A DNA stretch of 64,000 nucleotides from Amylostereum areolatum (Eukaryota > Basidiomycota > Agaricomycetes > Russulales > Stereaceae), in the NCBI GenBank assembly GCA_012932865.1, contig SAXG01000001.1, positions 2,779,693 through 2,843,692 of the forward strand, given 5' to 3'. This document shows positions 60,990 to 64,000 of the stretch, piece after piece (position 1 is the first letter of the stretch; every line of letters starts with the position of its first letter). The notes beneath the pieces were generated by a model. That model was given only the letters and a program-made list of their open reading frames with translations, made no database searches and was not told the DNA's origin. The position numbers and the translations under genes were made by a program.

Positions 60990-61260
60990 TTTCCACTCTT
61001 TGTGGGTTGCTGTCTACTCGGACGTTGTGAAGCTCGCTGATCATCGGCTCGTTCAGCCGGCGGTTTGTGGACAGAATACGAGGATCGCTTTCGTGGGTTG
61101 GAATCCCCAGACACCCATCGATATGGTCATCCCGATCGTTTTTAACGAAACCAAGGCCGTTGAAGCCATCACAATCCAGGCTATGAACGACAAATCGTGG
61201 TCCAACGGCTTAGTACGGCCGAGTCGATCCACCTTGTCCACTATCCATAGCGCTAATTAG
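60990..61260 (+). pseudogene. Nuclease-domain remnant of the NTPase/nuclease family
   Basis: The frame 61000-61260 parallels the C-terminal part of the gene at 54245: P-I-D-M-V-I-P-I-V-F corresponds to G-V-D-I-V-I-P-F-L, and I-T-I-Q-A-M-N-D-K-S-W to I-L-I-Q-V-K-N-D-K-S-Y. The Lys of the QxK core is Met, so the predicted active site is lost. Everything upstream (Walker motifs) is missing or unrecognisable. Confidence 0.6.
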
Positions 61261-61662
61261 ATGTACAAGTTGCACATACTACATGAATGCATGATCACTG
61301 TCCTCCCCATGGTCGAGAATTAAGAGTAGAGGCCCGACAACGTACGCTGCACACTGCTGTTTACTCTGGGAGTTGAACGTACTAGTATATCGCGCGTGTA
61401 AGCTGCTCGCAAACGAGACTGAATGAGTTTGATTCCATCTTGATCGTCGTTAGAAAGCTGGCTGTGAACATGTAGTGATGTACGCTGGACCACCGGCACG
61501 ATCCTTCGGCTCAATCTCGGCCAATCCCGTGGCCGCTGCCCACGGGCCGTCTCTTCAGAAGCTTCAGGCTCAGCCTTCAGCGCTTCAGCTTCAGCCTTAG
61601 TCCTCGCGTTGAATTGTACTTACGCATACTCTGGCACCTTTCTCTGAATTCGCCCCTCCTAT
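61261..61662 (+). other. Intergenic
   Basis: A CTTCAGCNTCAG-type microrepeat near 61556-61600. No gene seen. Confidence 0.4.
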
Positions 61663-63323
61663 ATGCTCACCATGTCAGCGGTTCTCCCAAAAAGCGGTGC
61701 CACAGGTAAGACAACAATGAAACGGGCATCCTCCCTTGGGAAGCTGATTCCAAGCTGTCCAGAGTCGGACTCGCCACCACCGCGTACCGCCGGATATAGA
61801 CCAGATCCAACTATGCTCGCCGAAGATGGCTTCCTCGATCACGAATCTCTGGACGAAGATGTCATGAATGCATTGGAAGATCAAATGCCACCGGAAGACT
61901 TACCTCTCTTGAATCCAAGTGGCAACGTGGATGAGAAATGGAGGAAGTGGTTACTGTTACTGCTCCAGGCGATGATCCAAGCATCGCCGACTTGCTTGGA
62001 CCACGCGCTCGCAAACATGGCCACCCTCACCAAACTCGTTGACGATCACCCAGATCTTCTCAAGTGGGCATATCAAGCAGCCCTGGATAGGAAACTCCGG
62101 GTTCTTCGTCTGCTCAGTGGGTACCATCTGCGTCGTCTCGGACATGGCTCCACACCCATACGAAACCATCCTCAGAGATTCTTCGCCTTCCTCAAGACAC
62201 AATTCGCCGCAACTGGCTCTCCGAGTATGAATATGACGAATACGTTGATACGTATTCCATCAAAGGTGCGCAACATGAGTCTTTTGACGGTATCGGCCTT
62301 GACGTACCGATCGTTTTAGTGACGGTTGATTCATGGAAACTTCCATTCCGAGGACGTTCCGCCAGGCTTTTGTACGATATTCTATCAAGTTATCTGGACT
62401 CCTGCCAAGATCACCACGCTCTCTACGCTGCCCATATCCAGTCCTCGGGCACGGGGAAATCGCGCGCGCACGACGAGCTTGCCAAAGACATACTTTACAT
62501 CCCTCTCAACTTCGCCCGTATGTTTTCACGAGGTACGCCAGGTTCCTCGCCTTAGCTTGAACATCGCATATAAATTTGCCATGGATTACAGGGTATCCGC
62601 CTAAAGACCTTGGCGCCAGCGTATGGCTCAAAGGAAACGTGAGATACACGACTCGTAGCAACGGCAGGTGGAACGTTCACACCACCCGGAAAATGTTGCA
62701 AGGGTTCCTCCGTGCACTTTTCACTGTCGCCGAGCGACGCTTGAACGACATACAGAACAATCCACGATGTTCGCGCAACTTTCAATTTAGTGATCTCACA
62801 TACTGACTGCATCACAGTGAACATACCCTCCCAGAAGATCGAAGACATCGAACATGACGTCGTCGCGGCGGACCCGCCAATCGGGACTACCGAGGGTGAT
62901 TCTCCCAGCGTGAAGGCCACACTTTTCCGTCTCGCTCGATTATCGCGCGCCTTTCGCGAGAGACTTGCTTCGGGTGGTACGTTCTGGTCCCACGGAAGAT
63001 ATCGACGAATGTTTCACCAGGAGGTCAAGGAGGAAGCCGACAAGGTACGTATCTAGAGCACGATAATCGGGCGAGTTGATTTCCTGATGGAAGTATAGTT
63101 TGTGAGAACCTGCGTGCTGGATCCTTCCAGGCTCGGGGTTGAGGTGTATATAACAGAATCACGTACGTCTTCTGTTCTTCGGAAATGTGTATGCACTGTT
63201 GAGACATCGACCCAGATGACAGTTTTTTGACCGCCGCCAAACGGTTCAAGGCCTTCCTCGATCCTCTCGGAGTATGCGATGATCGCCTACTCTCCGTCAT
63301 ATGTATCGACGAAGCACACGCAT
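61663..63323 (+). pseudogene. P-loop NTPase family member, truncated at the Walker B motif by a foldback element
   Basis: ATG at 61663 (or 61675). Exons follow the same order as in the gene at 54245: L-V-D-D-H-P-D-L-L-K-W, R-S-A-R-L-L-Y-D-I-L-S-S-Y-L, Walker A Q-S-S-G-T-G-K-S-R (about 62435), G-Y-P-P-K-D, S-V-K-A-T-L-F-R-L-A-R and Walker B L-L-S-V-I-C-I-D-E-A-H-A at 63290-63320. Similarity stops there: the next bases are the terminal repeat of a 288-bp element and nothing of the family is found beyond it in the window. The nuclease half is absent, unless the remnant at 60990 came from this gene by rearrangement. Confidence 0.7.
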
Positions 63324-63611
63324 CAGGAAAAACCTCCCTTACTAAAATCAACAAATCCAGCAAATTAGCGCTAGTTAGAGGGGGACCTTCCTAAAGTGAA
63401 CTAACGGGCTCTATTCTCACAAAACCCCGTACACATTTCGATGCACCGTCGTCGACATTGACCTCATATTTGCACTTCAAATACATAGTTGAGGCCAGAA
63501 GGGTGACAGGGACCTACGTTGACGTAGTGCCTTGCAGGTTGGCAGCGGGAACAGGGAATTAGGAAGGTCCCCCTCTAATTAGTAGATTTTTAGTAAGGGA
63601 GGTTTTTCCTG
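63324..63611. mobile_element. 288-bp foldback MITE with nested inverted repeats
   Basis: A perfect 24-bp terminal inverted repeat starts CAGGAAAAACCTCCCTTACT and the right end is its reverse complement. A second perfect 20-bp inverted pair, TTAGAGGGGGACCTTCCTAA, lies further in (about 63375-63394 and 63559-63578). AT flanks both ends, a possible 2-bp target duplication. No coding capacity. The transposase family cannot be assigned. Confidence 0.8.
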
Positions 63612-64000
63612 ATGGACTCTCTAATCATCCACCGCATTCACGATCTTGTACTTACTGCATCTCTCTCTTGCTATCATCTATATATTCCATCGGACTTTGT
63701 TCTATTCCTGGTCACCCCGCGGGTGTGTGAAAGGCTGTGAAGCCGTCAGTTGGCATAATAATATATGGGGGTACGTTCTTAAGCTTGCGGGTCCAGCGTC
63801 CCCGCATTCGCCGCCTTGCACATCCCGCATTGCTCAGGAACCTCCATACACCGGTAGTCCTTGCGCCCGCGATCTTTCTCCTCGCCAAACACTCTGGGAC
63901 GAAACACACTGGTCAGCAACGCCCAAGAAGAACTTGAGTGTTCACACTCACTTCTCGCATTCCACGCGTTTGGACGGATGGCAGTCTGCAGTGTGTTGGA
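63612..64000 (+). other. Right end of window, no gene recognised
   Basis: A short open frame at 63737-63937 has no recognisable motif. Confidence 0.4.

Overview
The window is nuclear DNA of a basidiomycete fungus, most likely an Agaricomycete. The genes have many 45-65 nt introns with GTNNGT donors and CTNAC branch sites. The gene families are typical of that class: FunK1 kinases, a Dsc1/Tul1 RING ligase, a many-intron GH5 mannanase, an MATA-type HMG-box factor, and P-loop NTPase/nuclease proteins that resemble the Crinkler-like families of mushrooms. About 22 kb is Ty3/Gypsy LTR retrotransposon sequence and at least eight gene copies are broken, so this is an accessory, repeat-rich region.

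Layout. 1-5402: nested remnants of LTR elements. A minus-strand gag-protease element runs off the left edge and is inserted into a plus-strand Gypsy whose 5' end is present twice. 5403-12948: minus-strand chromovirus 1 (LTRs about 96% identical, intact pol frame with chromodomain, decayed gag, a key integrase Asp changed to Asn). 12949-20897: three FunK1-type kinase genes or remnants on the minus strand, with a chimeric O-methyltransferase/adenylate-forming-ligase pseudogene between them. 20898-27758: mostly non-coding, with a truncated ICMT-like gene and a decayed TOM1/HUWE1 ubiquitin-ligase fragment. 27759-28547: RING protein gene with a 25-N assembly gap.

29047-39383: chromovirus 2, 10,337 bp, minus strand, apparently identical 575-bp LTRs and a CTCGG target-site duplication. 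It has gag and pol and, between pol and the 3' LTR, about 3 kb of extra genes: a spliced zinc-knuckle/coiled-coil protein, a basic NLS-type protein and a single-pass membrane protein, each with its own TATA-like box. It inserted into the last part of an HMG-box transcription factor gene (start 40775), whose native C-terminal tail now lies 10.3 kb away at 28975-29046.

40998-47457: a small membrane-protein gene, a duplicated 255-bp block, an uncharacterised gene, a RING gene and a weak hypothetical gene. 48099-59735: an intact secreted GH5 beta-mannanase and an inverted, broken second copy flank a Dsc1-like transmembrane E3 ligase and a P-loop NTPase/nuclease gene. 60990-63611: two more broken members of the NTPase/nuclease family, one ending at a 288-bp foldback MITE.

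Cross-cutting signal: in the three Gypsy elements whose gag-pol junction is visible, gag ends on T5GA and pol continues in the -1 frame. In the two chromoviruses this is a GGGTTTT heptamer followed by a potential stem-loop, which points to programmed -1 frameshifting as a shared expression strategy. Coordinates of exons and gene models are read by eye.
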